Assembly (NCBI GenBank): GCA_003260075.1
Contig: QLIY01000005.1
Span: 173,868-237,867 of the forward strand
Length of the DNA: 64,000 nt
Direction of reading: 5' to 3'
DNA from: Phallusia mammillata
Lineage: Eukaryota; Chordata; Ascidiacea; Phlebobranchia; Ascidiidae
Part shown: positions 46,734-58,700 of the stretch, one piece after another
Numbering within the stretch: position 1 is the stretch's first letter
Layout of the letters: the number at the start of each line of letters is the position of its first letter
Notes under the pieces: model-generated
What the model was told of the DNA's origin: nothing
Database searches by the model: none
What the model saw: the letters and a program-made list of their open reading frames with translations, nothing else
Program-made: the position numbers and the translations under genes

Positions 46734-49700
46734 GTTAACTATCCGTGAAAAAAGACTTATACTGCGCGCCAATAAATTTAAATGCCACTATATCTATTTT
46801 GTAGCAGATATAATTTATATTGTAAACGAACTTTGAAAATGGTTTTAACAAGGCGAAATAGTCGGTATTGAAGTCGCCCTAATGCCAGTGCACAAAGTTC
46901 AATTTTCTCACGGAAATTGCCTAGGTCTTTTTAGGTCTTGGCGGTTAAAGGTAGAGAAAGATCGTTTCAATACGTTATCGTGTGCAAAAATAGGGATTTT
47001 CGAAACTGGATCCGTGAACTTAGAATGTGAAATGAATAGAATTGTTCAGTCTGTCGCTTGTACATTTTGGTTGCTTTAGATTTTAGAATAAGTTTGAGTT
47101 AAAATTGTTTTGGCTCTTAACTGCTTCTGACTGTAAGTAAACAAAGAAACGACCTTTATTGTTATGAATTGATTCGTTTGGGGAAAAAGGAGACCACCAG
47201 GTCACTTGTGTATATGTGGTAAATACCTTATATAGCAGAAATATGTATTTATGATAGGGTTTCTTCACCAGGGGTAAGTGTTCTCCCTGAGGGTACAGAG
47301 CACTAATGTTGTGGTACTAGATACAGTTTAAAAATTAAGGTTATGTAGATCTGTTTGTATAAAAGTAAAGTTTCAGTTGTGGTAAATATTTTGTATTTAA
47401 TAATGTTTTCACACCTTTGCCACTAAAAGTCTAAAAAGGCAGTTAGCTTTACTTAACAATTACTACAACTTTAGATACTTCTACCAAGTCATTGTAGACA
47501 AAGGTTGCCTTACAAAAGCTCAAAGGTTATAAATGCCAAAGGTTGTGTCAAGTTTCCAATCTTGCACCGCTAAATAGGACATGGGTCTGATCTGATGCCC
47601 CCCCTTTACACCCCTAGTCATAATGACGTCACACTCAGACATGACGTCATAATTCGCCCAAGTCTCCGGTGATTCACAGTCAAAAGCGTCGCCGCCGCCG
47701 TGCGAATTACAGAACGTCGGTGAGAAAATTCCGACTGTTACGTCATACAGGCGCTGACGTCATCGCGATTTTACAACCTCGACGAACCTATATGCCGCCG
47801 TAGCCCTGTAATCTGCCAGCAACGTCCTCCCTTGGCGTTCGGCTTAGTAGACTGAATAGCAGGAGAAAAAGGGAATTGCGTTAGCCTCAGTGCGGCGGCG
47901 TTTCGTGGTGATGATTGCGGTCAGACAGTTTGAGATAGAGCGGGCTTTCGCCGGTTTGTAGGCTGTGATCAGATAATTGCTGACGCCAGATTCGACTAAT
48001 GATTAGTTTGTTGTAAGTAATGAGGCAAGCAAAGACTGATCAGTAATTTTTGTTGTTCTGGCAAACTGGAGGTAAAAATAATAATTTCGTCAAAATTTAT
48101 ACATAACTTAATACTGATTGCTGAAATTTTTTTGAAGTTAGAGTTTAATTTTAAGAAATTATAAAGTTAAATGCGTTTAGTATTCTGAAGCTTGGTGCTG
48201 TTTTCAGTAGGCTTTATACAGCGCATATAGAATTAACCTTAGATGACTTCCTTTTGAAGTTCGGTTATTTTTTCCCGTGTGACAAAATTTCAGTTCCCAA
48301 TTCCCAATTTGTAAGTGGCGCCGAGGTTTTTGAATTTAGCAGATGTTACCACACACTTTAGAAATCGTTCTCTTGTACAAATACAATACTGATGTGCTTT
48401 TCATTTTGTGAAAATGTATAAATCTTGTTCTTAACAGTGTATCTGGTTCACTGCCCTGCCGATTTCGCTAGTTAAAGTTTACAAAGGGTAAAGCTGAGAG
48501 TTCGTTTGTGAGAAGACAAGACAAGAAAAATATATGCTGTAGAACTTTGTGTGTGTTTTGTTAGAACTNCATAACCACAAAAAGATAACTTACTTCACTG
48601 TACCATACAGCACCAAGGTTATGAAAGTGTACCCGCAAAACCTTAACTTTAAAATACAAGCAAATACTTGAGTGAAACATACGTTTAAAAGATGCTTTTA
48701 CGATATTAGAAAACTTAGGAAAATGATTTTACACAGTTTTTAACTATCAAGGGGGGGGGGGCGCATATAGAATTAACCTTAGATGACTTCCTTTTGAAGT
48801 TCGGTTATTTTTTCCCGTGTGACAAAATTTCAGTTCCCAATTCCCAATTTGTAAGTGGCGCCGAGGTTTTTGAATTTAGCAGATGTTACCACACACTTTA
48901 GAAATCGTTCTCTTGTACAAATACAATACTGATGTGCTTTTCATTTTGTGAAAATGTATAAATCTTGTTCTTAACAGTGTATCTGGTTCACTGCCCTGCC
49001 GATTTCGCTAGTTAAAGTTTACAAAGGGTAAAGCTGAGAGTTCGTTTGTGAGAAGACAAGACAAGAAAAATATATGCTGTAGAACTTTGTGTGTGTTTTG
49101 TTAGAACTTACTGTATTTATTACATATAGCCGAAGGCAGGACAGATATAGTAGATATTAACTAGTACAACATTCAAATCATGCAAGATCTCTGAATGTAT
49201 TGTTGTTGATTACGGTACTTCAAGTCAATGTCTAGTGTTTCTAAATTAGTAAATATAGAAAGGTTTAGGTGCTTGAATTTGAACACCAGCCCTCAGCAGT
49301 CACTAAAAGATTCTCTCGCTAGCGGTCGGGCCATGCAGGTGTCTTGTTTTCTTCAGTTTTAGTTGATAAAGGTACCCACTTTTGCCTAAAAAACTGAAAT
49401 TTGAGCTGAGAGATTTGCTCTGCAGGCGGAAAGACCCCCTTGGTGTCTTATTTTCTTCAGTTTCTATTGATTAGGTACCCATTTTTGCCTATAATCTTGA
49501 ATTTGGACACCAACCCTTCAGTATGCACTGAGAGATTCTTACTCTAGGTGTCTCATTTTCTTCAGTTACAGTTGATTCGGTAGTTAGGTACCCACTTTTG
49601 CCTAAAAACCTGGAATTTGAGCACCAGCCTTAACAGTTACTAAGAGATTTCTTCTTTCGGTATATCATTCTCTTTAGTTTCAGTTGATTAACAGCAGTAG

Positions 49701-52700
49701 GTCTGCGAGAAAAGGTCGCTATTGTCACCTCAGTTTGTCGGTAATTAAACGGTCAAAGTCTTACGGGAGCTCTGTTTATTGCGGCGACACGTAGCCCCGT
49801 TGGAATGTGCTAAAAAGTGGTCTGAATACCCTCGTAACGTAACCTTATATCTTGTGAAGAGCGTAGCTACTCAGCAACAAAACGTATGCGTTTTGATGTA
49901 AACTTTTGGATGAAGTATTATATACAGCAAGGCTTTTGTTAACTAGAGGACATTGGTTGAGTGAATTAAAGACTACAGTGCAAGTTATGATCAGAAAAAG
50001 ATCTGTTTTGATAAATTATGTTTTGTCGTCTACAATAACATAACTTTGGAAAATTGGTTAGTAATTACGTGTCAAAGTTACTACATTTTCGATTTGAAAA
50101 GTTTTATAAACTGGAAATTATTTATAGGTATTTATAGGGACGTATTATAGCAATGCTGTAAGACTATGAGCATTACCGTATTTTTGATTTGTACGTTTTA
50201 AACTATCACAATCATTTGTGCACTCGCGAATTGTGATTCTGACCAGAAAGGAGTGGGTATAAAGTTTTATTGGGTGGTCCGGACATTTTGTAGAAATCCT
50301 GATAAGTGGTTCCACTGATATCATAAACACTTTTCCTGTGTGAAGATTTAACTTATTTCTGAATGTTTAAAACATTTACTTTGTTTATAATCGCGTTTAT
50401 AGTTTAAGAAGGTGTGTGATGTCACCTAAAAGCGTAGAAGTTTGACCGCTTTTTATACAATAAAAACGAATGGGGGGGGGGGTGTGTGATGTTACCTAAA
50501 AGCGTAGAAGTTTGACCGCTTTTTATACAATAAAAACGAATTTGTTTTTCACTTATAAAAAGCAAATGTTTTATAGGAAGGTAGCGATTGTAGGAATTGT
50601 GAAGCCTGAAAATTTACATAGTAACGTGCATTTTTGCTTTTATTCTTCAAATAATGTTTTCAATCTTCACAAAAACAGTTATATTTAAAGGAACAAAAAA
50701 ATAAAAACCAGCTCAAAATTACTTTCTGGTAAACAACCAGCTTCACGTAATTTTTAGGGATCAGTAGTACTCAACAAAAATGCATTAAAAGTTGGAAAAA
50801 AACTCCATTGTACAGCAGTGTCCGTATCGGGTCGTTCGTGACATGCTTTCAATCACGGCTGCCTTTACTAAACGTCGCCTCAAGATAAAACGACGCCTCA
50901 CTGGCTATTTTCCAGTTACAGAGTCCACTTTGTGTGGCTAACCGGAAATGAAGCAAAGGGCTGCAATATTTCGGGGTTGTTAGCTTCATCGTGCAAGGGC
51001 TTGTAATAGCGTCTTAGCCTGTACGTCGATTAATTGGAAATGGCGTTTATTTTTGATTTCTCGTGCGTTTTCAAGCCATGCAGTTGTTTCACGCCTCGAG
51101 ACGCGTTAATTGCGTTTTATGGGGCCCACGTCCGTGTCGACAATTTTGGGTTGCGCCAATTTTTTTGAGACACTGAAATTTTGTCGAGTCAAATACCCAA
51201 AGCAAATTAGTAAAATTGTAGCGTCGTATGTACACAGGTCAGATTAGTACCAAAATAGCTAGGTCTGTTGCATTTGTGTAAAAAGTTGATAAATTTAGAG
51301 ATTTTTATATTATAGAGCACCAATAAGTAGTGTATAGCATACATGTTGAAAGTGAATTCCCAAGACAGGTTTATTCAGACAAGAGTAGTTTATTTAGGTC
51401 GTTTCAAACAGTCGTATTACAAGAAAGTGCAAAATAAAAAAACTTATTTTTCCCACGGTCGTAAAGTTTAACACTTACGATATGAATTCGTTTGTTACAT
51501 GCTTAGCTGCACAAAAGCGTTTAGTAAACCCTTTTTTACTGTAAAAAGAACTGTAAAACATGGCCCTATTCATTAATTTCACGATTATTAGGACGTAAAA
51601 GGTATACATTTGTTTTACTACCGTTTAGGCATATCACTTGTCAAAAAAAACCTATAGTAAATATATATGCCAAACCTCACGTTTTTTAGCTCAATATGGA
51701 CCAAACTAATCATCATGAAATAAAAAAAAGTGTAGACCCAAATGGAAGTTAACCTGAAAGGTCAGGATGCAATGAGGTGTGACGACAGAGCCTCTGGAGT
51801 ATTGGGAGTTCGGCTTGGCGACTTTAAGCTTTGAATTCTCGCATCGGTGATCGAGTGGTTGCTTGTGTTTGTTCAGACCTGTTATTGCGACCGTCACGTA
51901 GAAAACACAGTTGCCCCGAAAGGAATTGTTTATTTTGAACTCTCCCCTGACGCTTTTGGTTGTGCGATATTGGTCTGTATTAAATAGTTTTTTTTTCCAT
52001 TCGTGCTTAAGCATAACTTTTAGGATTAGGACATATCAAATAATTTTTTAGCGCCACATTTTGCAGGTTAAGGACGCGAATTTTTTTTTACATAATACAT
52101 TGTACGATATTGGTCTGTCTTAAAGTTTTTTTATTCTTGTTAAGCAGTGGTTCTTAAACTATTTAGGCTAATACACACCATCAGCTAACTTTTTAGCGTA
52201 ACTTTTTGCTATTTTAAGACAAAAAAAATTTTTTAAATACATTTTGCTATTTTTATGTGGTGTGTCGCTTTTGGTAAACAATGAAAAAAAGAGATAGAAA
52301 ATAATTATAAAAAATCTAATGTTTTAAAACCAAAAAATGATGTGTTGCAAATTTAAAAACTTGGTGAACCACCTTAAAAGGGGGGGGGGTGCTTTTGGTA
52401 AACAATGAAAACAAGAGATAGAAAATAATTTTCAAAAATCGAATGTTTTAAAACCAAAAAAATGATGTGTTGCAAATTTAAAAACTTGGTGAACCACCTT
52501 AAAAAAGTACAGAAGAAAAATGATATTACGGGTACAAACTAGCGCCAATAAATATAATGCCATCCATATATAGGTTACCATTTAGAGTTGCGTCTACCAA
52601 CCAAATCAGCGACCTTTATTAAATCAGGCACGGAAAGTTTTCAATATAGCCCAAATATTCGACGCTCAGCCTAGTAAAAGATTTTCGTGGTGTGCTTGCG

Positions 52701-55700
52701 TTTATCAAACTGTACAAAGCGGCGGGACCATGCGCACAGTGCACTATGTCTGTCTGTGATGAGACGATTTCGTATCTTTTGAAGTGGTTTTAGTGATTAG
52801 CGAAAGGAAATGTCAGTCTGAGTGTCTTAATTGTCAACCTATCAGCAAATTTGCTAGGAAATGACCATTTACCGTTACTACTGTTGCTCTGTGAGGCTTT
52901 AAGCTTTCAAAGTCTGCCAGCTAACTATCATTTGTGCGCCAATTATTTCCAGTTCAAGTGTATCCTTCTAATAATTATTGATTTTTAGCGAAATATTGCA
53001 TCGTATTTTTGCTGATTTTCTATTGAACTAAACCTTTTTGTGTGTTTTATTGTAAATTTACAAAACAGTAATTTGCTAACATGAGGTCTTAAAGGCGACG
53101 AAGCGTTTAATACTTTTCGCAGAAAAATGGGTGGTTCTGTCGAATGCTTAACACACCATACGTAAACCACAAATAGTTCTGTCATATATGGAGCCTGTGT
53201 TAAGTGTGGCTAACAGTTGTTATTGCTGTAAATCTCGCGATTAAGATTTGGCATGTTGCGATTTTGGGGGGGGGGACATGTATGTAACTATTTTTTTGCC
53301 AATTTTAAACGATAAACTCTTGTTATGCTAACCCCAACCCATTTTTCCCACAGTTGACTTATGGGGGGGGGGAGTCATATATGGAGCCTGTGTTAAGTTG
53401 GGGCTAACAGCTGTTATTGCTGTAAATCTCGCGATTAAGATTTGGCATGTTGCGATTTTTGTACCTGTTTTATTTTTTGCACTTTCAAAAGGCCAAGTTA
53501 GGAGTTAGATTTTGAGATTTTTGTTACTGATTTTTTTAGTAAATTTATAAACGATATGTTCTTCGAATCCCTAACATGTAAACTCAACAGTTTGGCACCT
53601 TAAGACTGTTGCAACTGTTTGTTTGTCTTTTGAGATTTTTAACACATAAAGCTCTTGAAATCTTTACCATGTTAACCAAGTCCGTTTTATGATGTATGTA
53701 ACTATTTTTTTGCATTTTTTAAACGATTAACTCTTGTTATGCTAACCCCAACCCATTTTTCCCACAGTTGACTTATAGATTATGAACTTTGTCTAGCAAT
53801 TTGTAACCGCTGTTTGAACAGATGTCCTACGTGCAAGACTCGAGCGCTGTCTGGCTGCCACAAGCACCAGCGCAGCACCACCAAGGGCCAATGAGCCACA
53901 ACTATCATCAGCAAATACCCCCGGACGTTGTACCCTATTATAGCGGGCCACAGCGATCATGGAGTACAATGCCGCACCGTGGAATACAGGGGAAACCAAA
54001 TAGAAATTCTGGTTCAATTGACAGTGGCCTCTCTATGGATTCAAACCCCAAAGACTTTAGCGATACGACTGCAAATGTTAAACGAAGTCTGACTATGAAA
54101 GGTCAGTTGTTATTGCTGTTTCTTCTCTCCCATAACGCTTTCTAATGATAGACTGTTACGCTTTTTGCCCGTCTATACGATTCGCTATGTTAATTTGAAC
54201 ACCTAGATCGTCACATATGGAAGATGACCTACCTACCACAATTTTAGATTCCTTTGTCTAGGGATGCCTCATTTAGATTCTTAGCAGTGCGCCCAGACTG
54301 AAATAGTATTATTTTTCAAAGAAAAAATGCACTAAAAATGCTCATACATCTCTATAGGGTGTGGTTATCAACATAATAAAAGTTTATCTAGACTTTTTGC
54401 AGGAGTGGTTTGGTAAAAAAAAACATACAAATAAATTCGATTTTAGAAGTTTAATTTTAAAGGCTTAAAAATTGGTAAAGAAAAATTGAAATAAATTGTA
54501 TATTATCAGACTTTTAAAAAATGCTTAGTACTTTTGCCTTAAGATTTAAAGAAGTTGTATTATTTTGAACTTTTCGTAAAATTAATAGGTTTGTGTAATT
54601 ATATCAGTTCGTACCAGTTCGTTTGATTTAAACTAAACGAACTTGGATTGATATTTGGGAACAAATCGCTCTTTAACTTCCCTTTACATGTGACAATTGA
54701 CGTCACAGCATAGAAATCGTGTGGCGTTATTCCAATTTTGTCGCAATTAGTGATGATGTCCAATTTGTTGTGTAATAAACCTCGTTTCTTTTAAAGAACG
54801 AAACTTAAATGCAAAATAGCTTCTACGTTCTGAATACATATTGATAAGAATACTGTACATGCAAAATATACGTCTGGAAACGTATATTTTAAACAACTCT
54901 ATTTTATGGGATATACGTTCTAATGGTATCTGTGATTTGCTATTCTGCTTAGTTTTCTAATCTCTACGCAAAACATACGAAATCAAGGCAAAGATAGTTG
55001 CATTTAAGACTAGCTAAATAAAAATTGATAGTTAAAAACTGTGTAAAATCATTTTCCTAAGTTTTCTAATATAGTAAAAGCATCTTTTGAACGTATGTTC
55101 CACTCAAGTATTTGCTTGTATTTTAAAGTTAAGGTTTTGCGGATACACTTTCATAACCTTGGTGCTGTATGGTACAGTGAAGTAAGTTATCTTTTTGTGG
55201 TTATGCGCATTATATACGCCTCGATAACCACTGTGTTTTAGGATCAGTTTCTGTGCGATTTAGTTTTTGAAAACATTAGAATTAAACTAGTCCATTTCTT
55301 GTGATAGACGAATCCAAAAAAACGCCCGCTTTCACACTATGTAACTAATATCAATACCACTTCGTTCATAGAGAATGTAGGTTTGTCGTTTAATAACGCG
55401 ATGCTTTCTTGTTGTGACATAAAGCTATAAAACCATGTGTTGTAAGTTATTTATAATGTTCAAACCCATTTCTCTTATGACGTCTGTCTTCGATCGTAAA
55501 ATCTTGGTAGTAAAGGTTAATAAGGTCTGTTACGTGTAAGCGGACCCGTAATTACGTAACAGACCGAATTTCTTTTCAAGATAAAGCCCGAATTCTGCCG
55601 AGGTTAGATTTACGAACGTAAAATTAAGACACGAGTGTGGCAAGAGTGTGAAGTCAGGTCCGAATCAAACCCGTTATATTTAATACATAGCTTGAACCCG

Positions 55701-58700
55701 AATCCGAATCCGGATCCGAAAGCCCGTCCTGACTTGCAACACAAAAGTACGCGTGTAGTCATTGTTTCATGCACATCTTTTGAACATCAAATTAGGGCAG
55801 AATTCATCCCCGCGAGTGTCCTGGGTTCGAACCCCGTGAAAAATTAATAAACATGTAAAAAAAAACAGTTTCATACTGTATCTAAACCAGATATTATTTT
55901 GCCAGAACGCCAAAGGAAACACCAATCGGCACCTACAATCAAGGAATCAGTTCCTGTAAGGCTCAGAAAATCGTCATTGGGAGCTTTAAGGCCTTCATCC
56001 AACTATACAACATACAAGATGCCTCCTTTGACACCAACTGTAGCAACACTAATCCACCATACAACTGCTGTCACCCAAGACCAGACAGAAGTTGACCAGT
56101 CGATGGCCAAAGTAATGCAACCAGGTAGGTACTTTAATGGTCCCTGTGGTGTAATTTGTTTTGGTTCATATTTTTTTGAATAAAAGCTTGAATATGGTCT
56201 CGCTGAATGGATATTAAGTTAAAAACTACCCAATATGTTTCGGAATGTTGGTGAAAACGTTTTACAATTCCAACTACAGTAAACATGTTAATCCAGGCCC
56301 GTTTGGACCAAAAATTTGTCCGGATTAGGCGAAGGGGGGGGGGCACAGTAAACCTCTGTTAATCCAGGCCCGTTTGGACCAAAAATTTGTCCGGATTAGG
56401 CGAAGATCCGTATTGACCAATGTCGATTAGTTTAAGCCTTACCACATTACAAATCTTTTGTACCTTAAGTTTTGTCTGCATAAGGCGAAGATCCGGATTA
56501 ACCGATGTCGATTAGTTCAAGCCTTACCACATTACAAATCTTTTGTACCCCAAGTTTTGTCCGAATTAGGCGAAGATCCGGATTAACCGAATCCGGTTTT
56601 AACCGAGGTATAATGTATAGTTAGAAGAGAAACTTTTGTTTTTTCACTTTTCTCACTTTTAACCACTGCCAAAACACGAAATACTTAAAGTAAACGCCAG
56701 GAAACTATTGTAAAATAGGTGTTTTTTGGAAACGTTAAAATAATATTTGTTTTTCTATGAGCACGACACTGAACTAAATACACGTTGTCCGTTCGTTACC
56801 ACGTTTTTAGATTGGGCTACTTTTAGGTCCGTATTTCGGGCTATTGTTGTCTAAATGTCCTGACCGTATAACTATGAAGGATATGACCTTATTGTCAACA
56901 TTCTGAAAAGCAGCGCTGTAGTCACGTTAAGACATACCAATTTTAAATATAGTTGTGTCAAAAATTCCGACAATGATGGTTTTATAACATGAGCAACCCC
57001 CACAAAATCTTAATCTCTAATTAGATACAGAACAAAAAATACAGAGCGTTTTCAGAGTAGCATGTACTGACCGTTTTATGTTGTGTACGTTGGTATTTTG
57101 GCGCCTGAATATTCTACGAAACACGTTGATCAGTTTATTTTTGTCTTCCTGCTGTGAGTCAGATAATAACAATCATGCCGTGATGCATCGTTGCAACTGC
57201 AAACTTCATGTGTTTGCTTGCAGAGCTGACGAAATTTTAATATTCATAACTTGATTTGTTTTTCATGCTATGTGGTAATGGTATACCAACTTTAACGGAA
57301 AAATCCCTTACTAACATTTTTTCTGAGACATCAATATGCGTTTTTGCTAGTGGAAACAACTAATGCTACAAATACTATGGCAAATGTGAGTCGCATTATC
57401 AATTAAAATAAAGAACATGAATATTTTTTTAAATTGATAAGTTCATGTACAAAGGCAATATGGTAAAGGCCATTCTTCTATTATTTTTGTGGCATACCGC
57501 TGAGATGAACACATATTTATAACTGGGATCAGCCCTAAAGCGTCCATGCAGACCAGCGATCACCATATACTCATTTACACAAATTAGATATTTTTTGTTC
57601 ATTGTAAAATTCTTATGTCTTGAAATGCTGAAAACGTTTATTTGTTTTCAAATTAGGCTCGAAAGTTAGATTAGGTAAAATTGCGACACAAATGATACGG
57701 AATGTGAAGTCAGGCCCGAACAAAGCCCGTTTTGTTCAAACCCTAAAACCCAAGCCTGACGCTACCTAACAATGCAATCAACTTAAAATACCATTTGTGG
57801 TTCTATTTTCCCTATGGTATATTACTTGAGTAAGCTATAACTTGACAGGTTTTTTGCACGACCCTTGCATGTATTTGTCACGATTTTTGACACCAGACAA
57901 TGCGAGGAGCTGGTTTCGTGATGGTCACGTGATTTATGTTGTTTCAGTCACGATGGATGACGATTACCTTCCCGAACATGGAACTGGAACTTTTCCAAGA
58001 CACCGATATCACTCGATGAAAACTCCCAACCGTGACCACAGGTACGGGAATAACTGTAGAGATGCAATAACTGACTGAAAAAATGAAATATAGGCCCGCC
58101 AGGAGCGCTATGTTTACTTGAAAGATGCGTTTTAACTATCACTTTTAAATTTCATCACAAACTAAATAAAATATGAGCAAAGTATATGCTGGAACATAAA
58201 TTGTTTTTACTTTCGACATTTCATTTTCAGTACAGAAATCGGTACTTTGTGTTAAAAGCAGTGTTTCATACCGGAACGGAACGGAACGTTATACCGGAAC
58301 GAAATAAATATTTTTTGGCTCAAATACCGGAACGAAATACCGAAATAAAAAATATTCAAAATACCGGAACGGAACGAAATACCGTTAAATTTTATTCCGG
58401 TATTTCGTTCTGGACATTTGACATGANNNNNNNNNNNNNNNNNNNNNNNNNNNNNNNNNNNNNNNNNNNNNNNNNNNNNNNNNNNNNNNNNNNNNNNNNN
58501 NNNNNNNNNNNNNNNNNNNNNNNNNNNNNNNNNNNNNNNNNNNNNNNNNNNNNNNNNNNNNNNNNNNNNNNNNNNNNNNNNNNNNNNNNNNNNNNNNNNN
58601 NNNNNNNNNNNNNNNNNNNNNNNNNNNNNNNNNNNNNNNNNNNNNNNNNNNNNNNNNNNNNNNNNNNNNNNNNNNNNNNNNNNNNNNNNNNNNNNNNNNN

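Larger units (their letters stand above)
46730..53821. other. MYO16-like: 7.1-kb intron of the MYO16-like gene
   Basis: I see no coding exon. It contains a CRE cluster (47,624-47,762), an inverted 181-nt fragment (48,570-48,750), a ~110-bp tandem array (49,262-49,690), CpG-richer stretches at 50,800-51,160 and 51,760-51,960 that could be regulatory, and five G-run duplications at 48.75, 50.47, 52.38, 53.27 and 53.36 kb. Confidence 0.6.

Noticed and set aside
55795-55835. Possible tRNA at GGGTTCGAACCCCG
   Set aside because: Good B box but no acceptor, D or anticodon stems can be drawn.
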